Shown one piece after another: positions 1 to 10,584 of a DNA stretch of 64,000 bases. Position 1 is the first letter of the stretch. Each line of letters starts with the position of its first letter. A program made the translations under genes and the position numbers. The stretch is taken from contig CM073193.1 in NCBI GenBank assembly GCA_037042915.1, positions 5,270,001 through 5,334,000 of the forward strand, read 5' to 3'. The notes under the pieces were generated by a model. The model did not search any database, had not been told where the DNA came from, and saw only the letters and a list, made by a program, of their open reading frames with translations. Origin of the DNA: Auricularia sp. M13. Its lineage: Eukaryota; Basidiomycota; Agaricomycetes; Auriculariales; Auriculariaceae.

Positions 1-8
1 CTGACTAG

Positions 9-152
9 ACCAGGTTCCTTGCATCCGTTCCTGATCAGGCTGTGGCTGTGGGCATTCACGATGCTCACAGCCGTGTTGTGGCTTTCGTGCCACGCGCAGT
101 GCTTGCATCCATGCGCAGGACATTGGAGGCGGTAGGCGCTGTGCTGCAGTAG
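9..152 (+). CDS. 3'-terminal exon of an unidentified gene entering from the left edge
   Basis: A frame is open from just after a possible 3' splice site (ctgactag, positions 1-8) to a TAG at 150-152, giving 47 residues rich in Ala, Val and Arg with no low-complexity bias. A CTGAC branch-like sequence directly precedes the AG. The rest of the gene would lie outside the window. I do not recognise the product. It could also be a chance open frame, because 47 codons is short. Confidence 0.3.
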   Translation, partial: TRFLASVPDQAVAVGIHDAHSRVVAFVPRAVLASMRRTLEAVGAVLQ

Positions 153-361
153 TATGGAAATCTGGCCTTGCTTGTCGCGCTTCGGCGTCGAGCCCACGTT
201 CATTCCTCTCATGAAATTGACGACATTCATTTACATGTATCCTAGAAGACTCATGTAGCATAGATACCTAATGATTGTAATCATTTGCACGAGCCGGAGG
301 GCCGGACTGAGACCGAAGTTTGACGATCAACGCGGCATCTATAGTGTCGTCCTTCCACACC
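153..361. other. Intergenic, no gene seen
   Basis: This is the spacer between the left-edge exon and the F-box gene. It would hold the promoter of the F-box gene, but no convincing TATA box or other site was recognised. Confidence 0.4.
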
Positions 362-1362
362 ATGATCACCTCCTCTGGCATATATCGTCTCCCGATCGAG
401 TTGATAGCCAAGCTCTTCGCGCCGATGGATTTGAAACTACTTGTTCGCGCATCGCACGTCTGTCGCTCCTGGAGGCTTGTCGCGTTCGACGATCCTTTAT
501 ACTGGCGCAGGATTGTCATCTACGATATATCGCCCGATACACTGGATTTTTCAGAGCACAGGCTGGCTGCTGGCCGAGACAGGCCCGGTATCCACTTCGA
601 AATTGACTACCGCCAGCAGGACCGCGTTGTGGAGACGAGACTACTGCCGATGCTGGCCTCTGCTATTTCTCGCGCTCGCGTCCTTGCAGTCAGGCTCGAA
701 TCTATCTACAGGTTACAGATCGAGACGATTCTGTCTGCCAAGGCGGAACATCTGGAAATCCTGCACCTGCTTTACGACGCGGAGCCTCGTCCGGAGATCA
801 TCCTGAGCCTTCCCCTGTCTAGACAATTATTCGACGGTCAGACAGGCAGACTCAGACAGGTCAGGCTCCGCCACATCATCCTCCCTCGAAATCCAATCCC
901 GGCTTTTCTTGACGTCGAAGAGGTTTGGTGGTTGCACGACATGGATAGCTATCAGAATGAATTTCCCTGCTACCTGTTCGATTTTTTCCCTAAAATGCGG
1001 CGCTTGCGCATGAGCTGCGGGGAGGTCTGGTTTGCTAATGCGCCCCTCCCGAAGAGGATCATAGACAGTTTCTCGCAGCTCGTCTGGGTGGACATCGAGG
1101 TTCAAGAGACTTCGCAATCGGCCTTCTTCCGTCACCTTCCGATGGACGCCATTGGCGAACTCGTGATTGCAGGCGCAGAGTTCGACGCGGTTTACGACGC
1201 TCTTGAGCCTCTTCGAAGCTATTTCCACATAGCATTCGCGAACACCTATCCCAACGAGTTCTACATATCCGTACAGGGCCAGTCACATCTTGTGCGGCAT
1301 TTTTCAGAAGCTTACAAGTACTACGTGGAATTCGTCCCCGGGAGTGCGTTGGCAAACTGTAT
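362..1362 (+). pseudogene. F-box protein gene, 5' part, interrupted by an LTR element
   Basis: The frame opens at ATG 362 and begins with a typical F-box: L-P-I-E-L-I at about residues 10-15, then the V-C-R-S-W and D-D-P-L-Y-W signatures by residue 50. F-box proteins are substrate adaptors of SCF ubiquitin ligases, and basidiomycetes carry many of them. The rest resembles the irregular Leu-rich C-terminal region usual in these fungal families. Within the codon after Cys at 1358-1360 the sequence passes into the 5' LTR. The same reading frame resumes immediately after the 3' LTR at 10585, so this is the 5' portion of one host gene split by insertion. The remaining product would end with LTR-encoded residues and lack about 130 C-terminal residues. 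The host gene looks otherwise intact, which suggests recent inactivation. Confidence 0.85.
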
Positions 1363-1922
1363 TGTATGGCTCGATTCGCAGCCAACCTGCGAATCGAGTC
1401 CATAATGGCGCCGAACGTTGGTGTGCCCCGGAATCAGCCGGAGTGCGCGCACCAGCGTTCGGGCCCGCAGCCGCTTAGTACACGCAATCACGCGCAGGCC
1501 CAGCTGTTCCTCAAGCCTATTCGCTTTCCCGAGGCTGACGAAGCGGGCCAGACTGCTCGGAGCCGCCGCTAGCGCCGTCGCCATAGCCGTTGTCAGACAC
1601 GGTCTCCGGATAGTACTCATTGACGGAGCCGTGTCCCGAGGTATCCTAGAGACTGTGGTGACTCGATATGACTCGGATTTGAAGCCACACATGTATATAA
1701 GGCGAGCGAGAGTGATGAGAATGGGAGGGAAAGAGATTCCCCCAGAGATTCGGATTCACCAGCGGCTAGCGAGCCCCTGTGTTTCCTCAAGTTTAGCAGC
1801 AAAACCGAGCATCTATTATCGAGTCTGAACTAGTTACACGGCGGCCACTCGTGCGAATTGTGACTAAAAAGCGACTGTCTTCGTCTCCCTGTCTCTCAGC
1901 AATCGGACTTGCAAGCTATACA
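1363..1922 (+). repeat. 5' LTR of the Ty3/Gypsy-type element
   Basis: This 560-bp LTR starts TGTATGG and ends TATACA. It contains a TATA-like motif (tgtatataagg, near 1690) that probably directs the element's transcript. It is nearly identical to the copy at 10025-10584. Confidence 0.95.
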
Positions 1923-3416
1923 ACTGGTGACCACCCGCTAGGGACAAAGGCAAAAGACATCGCCCGAGTCCCCAGGAGAGTCCTGGCAGAACAGAAACGA
2001 GTTCCGTTCCATCGTAGGCCAGCAGCACCATCTCTCCGAACCCTTCCGCGTCGTGGAGGACAAACCGATTCAAGACCACTTCCAGAAGCCGACGACAGCG
2101 CAGCCGCAGAACCGTCCCATCAGGAAGAAGAGCATATATCTCCGTTAACTGAACTACCGGACGACGATCCGTTACTGAGGGAATTCGACGCGGACTGGGC
2201 ATCACAATTGTACCAGATCCACGACCGTTCAGTAGACCACGCAAATCAGATTCTCGGACAAAATAGTATCTTTCGTCGCTCAGTGTCAATTCCACAAGTA
2301 CCATTACCGCTCTCGAGACCACATACGCCCGTCGCCATGGCAGCTGTTCCAATGCTCACGCCTAACGACCCCAAAGCGCCAAAGTTCAGCGGCAATGATC
2401 GTACACTTGTTCAATTTCTGGACGATTACGCGCGCATGGCGGACGCAGCCCAGCTCTCGCCGTATCAGAAATGTTATAAACTTGCGGGGTACCTCTCGAC
2501 GGAGGTGCGCGAAGATGTGGAACAATACGAAGAGTTCAGCAGCCTCACGGAGGCGAGCGCTACGGCGGACTCCTGGACAAAACTGGTCGATCGATTCTTC
2601 AAGGACTATCCTAACGCCAGAAAAGCGCGCGAAATCACGCGCGATGACTACAACAGTTTCGTTGCGCGCAGCGAGACAAGGGAGATCAAAACTGAGGAAG
2701 AGCTGAACGCGTTTACGAGAGAATTCAGGCGTTATACGACGCAGCTTATCAAGAACAGTCTCCTAGCCAAACCAGATGTAGCAACGACGTTCTACCGACT
2801 GCTGCTAAAGGATATCGGACACGATCTCACGTTGGCGCTAAAACTGCAGAAGCCGAATTCAGATGACTTCGAGCTGGAGGAAATCGTGGAAAGCGCGCGA
2901 CGACTAATCAAGAAAAGATCCAACAACACCGGTATCGGGTTGGTCTTCGATCCGATAGTCATGACGGCGAACGTAGCCACGAGCAACCCAGCACCTTTAG
3001 CGCAAATCATCAAGCAGGAGGAACAGTTATCGGCAAGGTTCCAGGCACTCGTTTCACGCATCGACGCGCTAGAGAAAGAACGCGACAATCTCTTAGGAAA
3101 GAAGAAGACGTCCACAGCCAGCGCGGGTTTCGGACCGCAGCGATCAAATGCCAGCAATGGTATCGTCTGTTACTATTGTCCAAATGATGGGCATACCATG
3201 GGACAATGTCCCCTGCTCGAAGAGGACCTCAAGAAGGGACGATGCAAACGGGACGAAAATAATCGCGTCGTGTTTCCTGATGGCTCGCGAATTCCATCCG
3301 GGCCGGGTCGCAAAATGAGCGAGGGAGTGGCTGAGTGGAACAGGACCAAGGAGGAGGCGGCAGCAGTACATTCGGTCTCGGCGATGTTGGTCGAAATCAG
3401 CGACGATTTGATATGA
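1923..3416 (+). CDS. gag-like coding region of the LTR element
   Basis: This open region encodes the structural polyprotein of the element. A capsid-like helical stretch follows an in-frame ATG at 2337. A single CCHC zinc knuckle (C-x2-C-x4-H-x4-C) is encoded at 3168-3209, as expected of a Ty3/Gypsy nucleocapsid. The frame is already open and coding-like upstream of 2337 back to the LTR, so the true start is uncertain. A basic tail follows the knuckle. Confidence 0.85.
   Translation, partial: TGDHPLGTKAKDIARVPRRVLAEQKRVPFHRRPAAPSLRTLPRRGGQTDSRPLPEADDSAAAEPSHQEEEHISPLTELPDDDPLLREFDADWASQLYQIHDRSVDHANQILGQNSIFRRSVSIPQVPLPLSRPHTPVAMAAVPMLTPNDPKAPKFSGNDRTLVQFLDDYARMADAAQLSPYQKCYKLAGYLSTEVREDVEQYEEFSSLTEASATADSWTKLVDRFFKDYPNARKAREITRDDYNSFVARSETREIKTEEELNAFTREFRRYTTQLIKNSLLAKPDVATTFYRLLLKDIGHDLTLALKLQKPNSDDFELEEIVESARRLIKKRSNNTGIGLVFDPIVMTANVATSNPAPLAQIIKQEEQLSARFQALVSRIDALEKERDNLLGKKKTSTASAGFGPQRSNASNGIVCYYCPNDGHTMGQCPLLEEDLKKGRCKRDENNRVVFPDGSRIPSGPGRKMSEGVAEWNRTKEEAAAVHSVSAMLVEISDDLI
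1925..1942 (+). other. Candidate primer-binding site
   Basis: Two bases after the 5' LTR a stretch begins TGGTGACC. A TGG start is usual for primer-binding sites that pair with a tRNA 3' CCA end. The tRNA species was not identified. Confidence 0.45.
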
Positions 3417-3437
3417 GAATCGGCGCCGACACCTCAC

Positions 3438-4535
3438 GTGCCAGTGTTTACGACCCGCGAAGCAGAGGAGTCCTGGTGGGCGTTTATGATGGATCAGGCA
3501 GCGGCGTATCAGCAGGCGGCAGCAGGGAGAACGGGACTACGCAGTCAGAGCAAAAAGCCAGCCGGTGAGAATCGCGAATCTGGGGACGGCGCCACTCGCG
3601 ACCCGCCTCCGCACATTGGCAAGACGCCTGTATCAAAGGAGTACGAGCCGCGTGCGGTGCCAGCTCGACGTACAGAGCCAGAACAAAAGAATCCAGTCCA
3701 GTCTGATCCAGCGGCAGGAACGGTTCCGCGAGAGGTACCTGATCAGCGGGAAATCAGGGAAGGCACTGCTCGTGTGATACCACCCGTAGAACCGGCGCAG
3801 CCAGCGCGCCCGCAGTTCCGGGTACAGGCGCCAGTCGAGCGGGAAGGAGTGGCCAAGAAAATCGCCGAGCGCGCGATGGATGCGCAAGTAATCTGCACGC
3901 TGGAAGAACTCGCGGCAATCGCACCGGAGTTGCAACGCTACATCAGGATGAAAGTGACGCCAAAGCGAGTGAATGCTGGCAGCATGGAGCAGGCGGAAAC
4001 TGGAGCGGAAGTGTGGAAATACCGAGTAGTCGATGGACCAGAGAGCGGCTGGACACCGGATACTGTCACGGCGAAGGTGTCAATGCCACTCCGGTACCTT
4101 GATTGCAAAGTCGGGAAATTCGAGGTCGAAGGCGTTCTTGATGGGGGCGCGCAGATTGTGATCATCTCCAAGCGGCTGTGGGTCGACTTGGAGCGCCCGA
4201 TAGACAAGAATTTTCCACGGATTACCTTAGAAGCCGCGAATAACTCGAAAGAAAAGACTATTGGATTATGCGCCAATCTAGAGGTGACGATATTCGACAT
4301 TACCTTCTACCTGCAAGCACACGTTGTGGAAGAGGCTCCGTTCGACCTGCTGCTCGGACGCCCGTTCCTGTCGCTAGCAAAAGCGAAAGAGGAAGCCACG
4401 GCTGACGGAGGATCGTTCATTACGTTGCACGACCCCAACTCAGACATTGCCTTGCGAGCTCCCACGAAGGCGCGCGCGAATCGCCGCGTTGGTCAAGCTG
4501 AGAAGGACGTGGCTCACCTTCAGTCGCATTTTTAA
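3438..4535 (+). CDS. Aspartic-protease coding region of the LTR element
   Basis: The region encodes about 365 residues. The N-terminal half is a Pro/Ala/Arg-rich linker. The C-terminal half holds a retropepsin-like domain, with an active-site motif of the form L-D-G-G-A (around 4137-4151), a following I-I-S strand, and the flap-distal L-L-L-G-R-P-F motif near 4348. It lies directly downstream of gag and abuts the pol region. Confidence 0.8.
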   Translation: MPVFTTREAEESWWAFMMDQAAAYQQAAAGRTGLRSQSKKPAGENRESGDGATRDPPPHIGKTPVSKEYEPRAVPARRTEPEQKNPVQSDPAAGTVPREVPDQREIREGTARVIPPVEPAQPARPQFRVQAPVEREGVAKKIAERAMDAQVICTLEELAAIAPELQRYIRMKVTPKRVNAGSMEQAETGAEVWKYRVVDGPESGWTPDTVTAKVSMPLRYLDCKVGKFEVEGVLDGGAQIVIISKRLWVDLERPIDKNFPRITLEAANNSKEKTIGLCANLEVTIFDITFYLQAHVVEEAPFDLLLGRPFLSLAKAKEEATADGGSFITLHDPNSDIALRAPTKARANRRVGQAEKDVAHLQSHF

Positions 4536-7500
4536 TGCGGGAAGGGTCTACTCACTCACCACTGGAAATTGTACCGGCAGAGGCCCTTCCCGTATCACCA
4601 GCCGCGACTAGAAACTACAAGTGCCCCGCGGATGAGGGGGAGGAACAAGAGGACATGGACGAAAAGATTTTCAGCCTGAATCATGTAACCACGAATGACG
4701 AGATGAACACGCACCTACGCTCCGCGTATTCAAATTACGAGATGAGGACCGAGCGAGCCTCTACTGAGTCACGAGATCAAGCCGTATCAGCGCTGCGCCG
4801 TCAGGTAGACCAGCTACGCGAGCTGTCTGCCGACCAGCGGGACGAGCTGATGCGCAACAATACTGTTCGGCGCGAGCCTGCAGCAGTGAGCGAGAGCTTC
4901 TTAGCCTATCCGGCAGGGCTGGCAGAAGTTCAAGAATGGAGCACGAAAGGAGCAATGGAAGACACGACGGAAGAAATCATTGAGATTGGAGAAGACGAGT
5001 ATTTATTCTATGTGCGACCTGAGGAACAAGCGAATGAGTTCTCGACGGGGCAAGCATACGCGCAGGCTTACAGTGCGGGAAGAATGGATGCGGCGGCCAC
5101 TGCGTCGAGTCCGTGGATGCCCGCGCCGGGTCCTGGTCCGATCCGTATTCCGCCCGGTCCGCGGCCGAAGTCAGGGCGGCCAACTAAGAAATACAAGCCG
5201 GTAGCGAAGAAAGTCAAGCCCACATCTGAGAAACTGCCGGAGGACTATCAAGTAGTACGCGAGCGACCAGCGGACTGCATGGATAGCCTGCCGATCTTAC
5301 CTCGGAAACCGCCGGAGTGGGTGGCCACGACGAAACATCTGTCCGAGGAACGCATGAAGGGATTCAAATTGGACGAGAACGAGTTCATCCTACCTGAAGA
5401 AGTCAAATTGTTCAAGTATATCATCGAACGACACCAAGCTGTGTTCGCCTGGGAGGAGAGTGAGCGACGACGATTCAAGGAGACATACTTCAAGCCAATA
5501 AAGTATCCAGTCGTTCCGCATGAACCCTGGGCCGACAAACATCATCCCATTCCACCGGGAGTACGGGACGAGCTGATTGAGCTGCTCAAAAAGAAGATCG
5601 CCGCGGGGGTGTACGAACCCTCGAGCTCGTCGTACCGTTCTGGGTGGTTCTGCGTCATGAAAAAGGACGGGAAATCGCTTCGAATCGTACACGACCTACA
5701 ACGACTCAACTCAGTGACAATCCGGGACGCGGGCACGCTACCTACACCGGATGACTTCTCGGAATCTTGCGCAGGACGAACGGTGATTGGCGCACTAGAT
5801 CAGTTTTCATCCTACGACTTGCAATTGGTCGACGCAGCGTCGCGGGACTACACGACATTCCAAACGCCGTTGGGACCGTATCGAATTGTGTCGCTACCAA
5901 TGGGATGGACGAACTCAGTGTCCATCCAGCACGGAAATCTCACTTTCATACTCCAGCCGGAAATGCCGGAACACTGTGCCGCCTTTGTCGACGATATATT
6001 TCCGCTGGGGCCGCGGTCATATTATCAAAATGAGGCAGGCGAATATGAGACGATCAGTGAGAATAGCGGCATCAGACGGTTCATTTGGGAATACGCACAG
6101 GTTTTGAACCGGGTCCTCCAGAGACTAGACCATTCGGGGGCCTCAGTGTCGGGCAAGAAGGCGCAAATTGTGGTACCTACCACGGTCGTCACCGGGTATA
6201 CAGTATCATACGAAGGACGCACTCCACTGCAAGAAAACGTCCAGCGAATCCTTGATTGGCCGATGTGCGAAAACGTCCGCGACGTGCGAGGCTTTCTGGG
6301 AACGGCGGGTCTGTCACGACTGTGGATCAAGGATTTCGCGCAGAAGGCGAAGCCGCTCACGAATTTGGTCAAGAAAGAAACCGAATTCGTGTTTGACGAT
6401 GCGTGTCATATGGCCATGTATGTTTTGAAGCTCGCGATAGCAACCGCGCCGTGTCTCAGGCCAATCGATTATCGCTCTGGGCGCGAAGTAATTCTGGCCG
6501 TCGATTCGTCGGTGATCGGAGTCGGCTGTGTATTACTGCAACTCGGTGAAAAGAAAGAACGATTCCCGGCGAGATATCATAGCATTACCTGGAACGACCG
6601 GGAGAGCCGCTATTCCCAAGCGAAACTCGAACTGTACGGGTTATGGCGAGCTCTCAGAGCAATGCGGCTGTGGCTATTCCAAGCTCCTCAGCTCGTTGTT
6701 GAGGTCGATGCGAAGTACATCAAGGGGATGCTAAACAATCCGGACATTCAGCCGAATGCTACGATCAACAGATGGGTGGCGGGCATACTTTTGTTCCACT
6801 TCAAACTGAGACACGTACCTGGGGAACAACACTCGGGAGCGGACGGATTATCGAGGCGGCGCGCTTCGCCAAACGATCCACAGGAAACGGATGACGCGGA
6901 GGAATGGCTGGACCACCAGCTCGGACTATGGGTCTCCGCTGTATTCCAACGAGTCGGTCAGACGCTGACTCCTGTGACGGCAATGGGGAACCCAATCGTG
7001 TACCCGGCTGTCCAGTCGGTGCGGCTGGACGCATATCACAAGTGCCCCGTGGAGGGAGTCTTCGCGGCGACCATGGCATCAAAGGACAATCGGGAGGTTC
7101 TTATTGACCCAGCCAATGTGGTTGTAGTACCACCAAGGAGCACAGAGTTATTAGCGAAAGATCGAGAACTTGAGGAGATCAGGGAGTACCTACTGAAGTT
7201 CACGGCTCCCGATCTCAGCGACAAAAAGCTGTTGGAATTTGCGCAGAAGGCCAAACGATATTTCGTATTCGAAGGGAGGCTCATGAGGCGGGACGACGCG
7301 AAGAAGCACAAAGTAGTCATCCTGGAGCAGCGTCAGCGGGTACGCATACTACGCGAAGCGCACGACGATCTGGGGCATAAGGGACCGTTCCCAACACGCA
7401 CCATGATACGGGAACGCTTTTGGTGGCCGGGACTGGAAGCCGACGTCCGATGGTGGTGCGCTACTTGCCAGCTGTGTCAGGAACGGCAGCGGACAGTAGT

Positions 7501-8569
7501 GCGCATTCCGCCTGTCGTCGCACGCATCGCGACGCTGTTCCAAAAAGTGTACATCGACACCATGTTCATGCCGACGTCGAACAAGAAGCGCGCGATCGTA
7601 CACGCACGATGCTCGCTCGCATCGTACCCTGAGTTCAGAATCCTGGCACGAGAAACAGGCGAGGCTATAGGACGCTTTATCCTCGAAGACATTCTCTGCA
7701 GGTGGGGATATGTCGCTGAGATCGTCACGGATAACGGAACACCTTACATTGCGGCCTTGGACTGGCTAGCCAAGAAGTACGGTATACGGCACATCCGGAT
7801 TTCGGGGTATAACTCACAGGCAAACGGTGCGATCGAAGCCAAGCATTACAGCGTGCGAGAATCAATCGTCAAATTATGCGACGACGACATATACAAATGG
7901 CCAGAGGTTACTCACCTCATATTCTGGGCTGAGAGAGTCACCATTAGACGCACAACGGGAATGTCCCCGTACTATATGGTCCATGGCGTCGACCCTGTAA
8001 TGCCGTTCGATTTGGCGGAAGCGACCTTCATGTCTCCCGCGCTGGAGCCAGGAATATCCACGACCGAATTGATTGCGCTACGCGCGAGACAGCTGGCGCG
8101 ACGACCAGAAGATCTAGCAGCTGCGCGCGATCGCGTCTACGCAGCCAGATTCAGTTCCCTTCGACAATTTACGGAGAAGTACAAACATACCATCAAGGAC
8201 TACGACTTCAAACCGGGGCAACTAGTAATGGTCAAGAACACTGTCGCAGAGGCAGAGATCGGCTGGAGGAAGTATGAGGACAAATACTTCGGCCCTCAGG
8301 TCGTTATTGCGCGGCACCGCGGAGGATCTTATGTGCTAGCCGAGTTGGACGGTTCGATTGCGATGAAGCGTTGTGCTGCCTTCAGAGTCGTACCGTACTA
8401 CCCGAGGCTCGCGCAGATTTTCGATATACGCAGTATATTGGAAGAAGGGCGCCAGCGACTTCAAGACATGGAAGAAGAAGACATACAAGATGGCCCGAAG
8501 GAGATGGACGACGAAGGAATGGACGAAAACGCAGATGATGGAACGGAGACCGTGGACGAGCGGTTGTAG
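4535..8569 (+). CDS. pol: reverse transcriptase, RNase H, integrase of the LTR element
   Basis: The region encodes about 1344 residues. Order along the protein: an acidic N-terminal extension; a reverse transcriptase domain with a P-L-G-P-Y-R motif and the catalytic F-V-D-D box (about 5984-5995); a Ty3-type RNase H (A-V-D-S near 6500); and an integrase. The integrase has an HHCC zinc-binding module (about 7360-7480), acidic catalytic positions near 7557, 7730 and 7838, and a K-Y-F-G-P (GPF/Y-like) module near 8283. The C-terminus is acidic and no chromodomain was seen. The arrangement identifies the element as Ty3/Gypsy (Metaviridae). Confidence 0.9.
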   Translation: MREGSTHSPLEIVPAEALPVSPAATRNYKCPADEGEEQEDMDEKIFSLNHVTTNDEMNTHLRSAYSNYEMRTERASTESRDQAVSALRRQVDQLRELSADQRDELMRNNTVRREPAAVSESFLAYPAGLAEVQEWSTKGAMEDTTEEIIEIGEDEYLFYVRPEEQANEFSTGQAYAQAYSAGRMDAAATASSPWMPAPGPGPIRIPPGPRPKSGRPTKKYKPVAKKVKPTSEKLPEDYQVVRERPADCMDSLPILPRKPPEWVATTKHLSEERMKGFKLDENEFILPEEVKLFKYIIERHQAVFAWEESERRRFKETYFKPIKYPVVPHEPWADKHHPIPPGVRDELIELLKKKIAAGVYEPSSSSYRSGWFCVMKKDGKSLRIVHDLQRLNSVTIRDAGTLPTPDDFSESCAGRTVIGALDQFSSYDLQLVDAASRDYTTFQTPLGPYRIVSLPMGWTNSVSIQHGNLTFILQPEMPEHCAAFVDDIFPLGPRSYYQNEAGEYETISENSGIRRFIWEYAQVLNRVLQRLDHSGASVSGKKAQIVVPTTVVTGYTVSYEGRTPLQENVQRILDWPMCENVRDVRGFLGTAGLSRLWIKDFAQKAKPLTNLVKKETEFVFDDACHMAMYVLKLAIATAPCLRPIDYRSGREVILAVDSSVIGVGCVLLQLGEKKERFPARYHSITWNDRESRYSQAKLELYGLWRALRAMRLWLFQAPQLVVEVDAKYIKGMLNNPDIQPNATINRWVAGILLFHFKLRHVPGEQHSGADGLSRRRASPNDPQETDDAEEWLDHQLGLWVSAVFQRVGQTLTPVTAMGNPIVYPAVQSVRLDAYHKCPVEGVFAATMASKDNREVLIDPANVVVVPPRSTELLAKDRELEEIREYLLKFTAPDLSDKKLLEFAQKAKRYFVFEGRLMRRDDAKKHKVVILEQRQRVRILREAHDDLGHKGPFPTRTMIRERFWWPGLEADVRWWCATCQLCQERQRTVVRIPPVVARIATLFQKVYIDTMFMPTSNKKRAIVHARCSLASYPEFRILARETGEAIGRFILEDILCRWGYVAEIVTDNGTPYIAALDWLAKKYGIRHIRISGYNSQANGAIEAKHYSVRESIVKLCDDDIYKWPEVTHLIFWAERVTIRRTTGMSPYYMVHGVDPVMPFDLAEATFMSPALEPGISTTELIALRARQLARRPEDLAAARDRVYAARFSSLRQFTEKYKHTIKDYDFKPGQLVMVKNTVAEAEIGWRKYEDKYFGPQVVIARHRGGSYVLAELDGSIAMKRCAAFRVVPYYPRLAQIFDIRSILEEGRQRLQDMEEEDIQDGPKEMDDEGMDENADDGTETVDERL

Positions 8570-8609
8570 GAAGGAGTGAGGGATGAAAGAGGCGTGCCGG
8601 CGCGCCTAC

Positions 8610-9888
8610 GAGTAATGGGTGAGGCGTTCGGCGCTCTGCTCGATGAGGTCGTACAGGGCTTCGGACACGCGGATGAGTTGACCGAGGGGGTCGAGAAGAT
8701 CGCGCCCGCGCAAATCGCGAATGAGCTGATCGCGCGCGGGGGGGGATGTCGCTGGCGAGGTTCCCGGACTGCTCGTCAATGTAGGACCGGCTCTCAAAGA
8801 GCGACGAGGCTCGGACGCGGGACTGGTAGATCCGGTGTTCGTTGCCCTTGAGTATCTTGTAAGCGGTCGGGCACGGGCGGCAAGCGTCGATGAAGGCCTT
8901 AGAAAAAAAAAAAAAATGAAAAGCATGAACAAGCGGGACGAAGGAAAAGAGGAAAACACGTACTAGCACGATGTCGGCATCATGGATATAGTCATAGAGC
9001 AGTTGACCCTCGGGGGCTGCGACGTCGGGATGAAAGCGGGGCTCCGCGCGCAGCAATTGTCGGGAAAGGTGCTCAATGGCTTCGATAGCCGAGAAGCCGT
9101 CCAGAACGCGAGGGAAGAGATCCCAGGCGCTGTATGGGCCGCGGAGGTTTGAAGCCGCGTGGAGGTCACGGACCGAGCGCACAATATCGTACAACTGCGC
9201 CTAGGTTAAGTTAGCGGATTGGCACAAGACATTCTGCTTCGAAACGCACCGTCTGCGAGTGCTTGCGGCGTAGCCGCGCCTCTAGAGCGTCGATACGGAG
9301 TCTGCTGAGTCGATTTTGGAGCTCTTCACTGGCTTGCACCACGTTCCTGGCGACGATTGGCTCGGGATCGCCAACGGGAGAGCCTGGCTCAATGGGAGGA
9401 GGCGGAGAAGAGGACGGAACGGAAGAGGGCGGCGACGTGCGTGAAGACGCGCGCTCTTCCGCATTTGGATACGGCGTGCTGCGAACACGTGTACGTCAGC
9501 AAACAGATCTGCGCGCCCAAACAAACGAGAACGCACCCGCGACGCTTGCCCTTCGGTGTGCAGACCTTGAACGGATGCGCCGCACAACCTACACAGTTCG
9601 AATGCTCGCGGATGGACTCGGGGGAGGACTGTGAAACGGATACGGTCTCTTCGTGCGCCGCGTTGACGTCCGACGGCGGATCCTCCGTAACAATGATAGC
9701 CGTGAACGCGCCGGCATCATACAAGAGTTGCGCCGCCGCCGGCGTCAGACCCGAGTCAACGGCGCCCGGGGCGCGATCGGTTGCCCAGTCCATGAGCTCG
9801 TTGTCGCCCAACAGCATCGAGAGGGAAGCAGCGGCGGCCGGCGCCTCGGAAGCAGTAAAGGAAACAGGCGTCTGCGCAGCGGACAGAA
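8610..9888 (-). other. Antisense coding-like region between pol and the 3' LTR
   Basis: Between the end of pol and the 3' LTR the minus strand carries several coding-like blocks separated by short intron-like gaps with GT and AG ends. They read away from the 3' LTR. One block is Ala/Ser-rich with a short Cys-containing motif. A later one is helical, charged and Leu/Arg-rich. Extra antisense genes between pol and the 3' LTR are known in some plant Gypsy elements. I do not recognise this product. The region may carry about one break. Its role is unknown. Confidence 0.5.
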
Positions 9889-10024
9889 CCATATCAAATG
9901 GCGAGCAAGGGTGTGATGTTAGGAAAGGGTTGGGAAATGTGTCAGGATGCGGTCCGGCTCCAACGAGCGGCTTTTTATTAAGCGATTGGCCAGGGACGGC
10001 CAATTTTTTCAAGTGCCCCGCGGG

Positions 10025-10584
10025 TGTATGGCTCGATTCGCAGCCAACCTGCGAATCGAGTCCATAATGGCGCCGAACGTTGGTGTGCCCCGGAATCAGC
10101 CGGAGTGCGCGCACCAGCGTTCGGGCCCGCAGCCGCTTAGTACACGCAATCACGCGCAGGCCCAGCTGTTCCTCAAGCCTATTCGCTTTCCCGAGGCTGA
10201 CGAAGCGGGCCAGACTGCTCGGAGCCGCCGCTAGCGCCGTCGCCATAGCCGTTGTCAGACACGGTCTCCGGATAGTACTCATTGACGGAGCCGTGTCCCG
10301 AGGTATCCTAGAGACTGTGGTGACTCGATATGACTCGGATTTGAAGCCGCACATGTATATAAGGCGAGCGAGAGTGATGAGAATGGGAGGGAAAGAGATT
10401 CCCCCAGAGATTCGGATTCACCAGCGGCTAGCGAGCCCCTGTGTTTCCTCAAGTTTAGCAGCAAAACCGAGCATCTATTATCGAGTCTGAACTAGTTACA
10501 CGGCGGCCACTCGTGCGAATTGTGACTAAAAAGCGACTGTCTTCGTCTCCCTGTCTCTCAGCAATCGGACTTGCAAGCTATACA
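10025..10584 (+). repeat. 3' LTR of the Ty3/Gypsy-type element
   Basis: This 560-bp copy is nearly identical to 1363-1922 and again starts TGTATGG and ends TATACA. The F-box reading frame resumes immediately downstream. No strong polypurine tract was seen just upstream. Confidence 0.95.

Larger units (their letters stand above)
1363..10584 (+). mobile_element. Ty3/Gypsy-type LTR retrotransposon, looks essentially whole
   Basis: The element is about 9.2 kb and is bounded by two direct 560-bp LTRs with TG...CA ends. It is flanked by the short target duplication GTAT (1359-1362 and 10585-10588). Sense coding regions run in the order gag, protease, then reverse transcriptase, RNase H and integrase, which is the Metaviridae order. 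The integrase follows RNase H and a GPF/Y-like module is visible, but no chromodomain was recognised. An extra antisense coding region lies between pol and the 3' LTR. The LTRs differ at about one position in 560, so the insertion is very young. The sense coding regions appear whole, and the antisense region may carry about one break. The target is the F-box gene. Confidence 0.95.
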
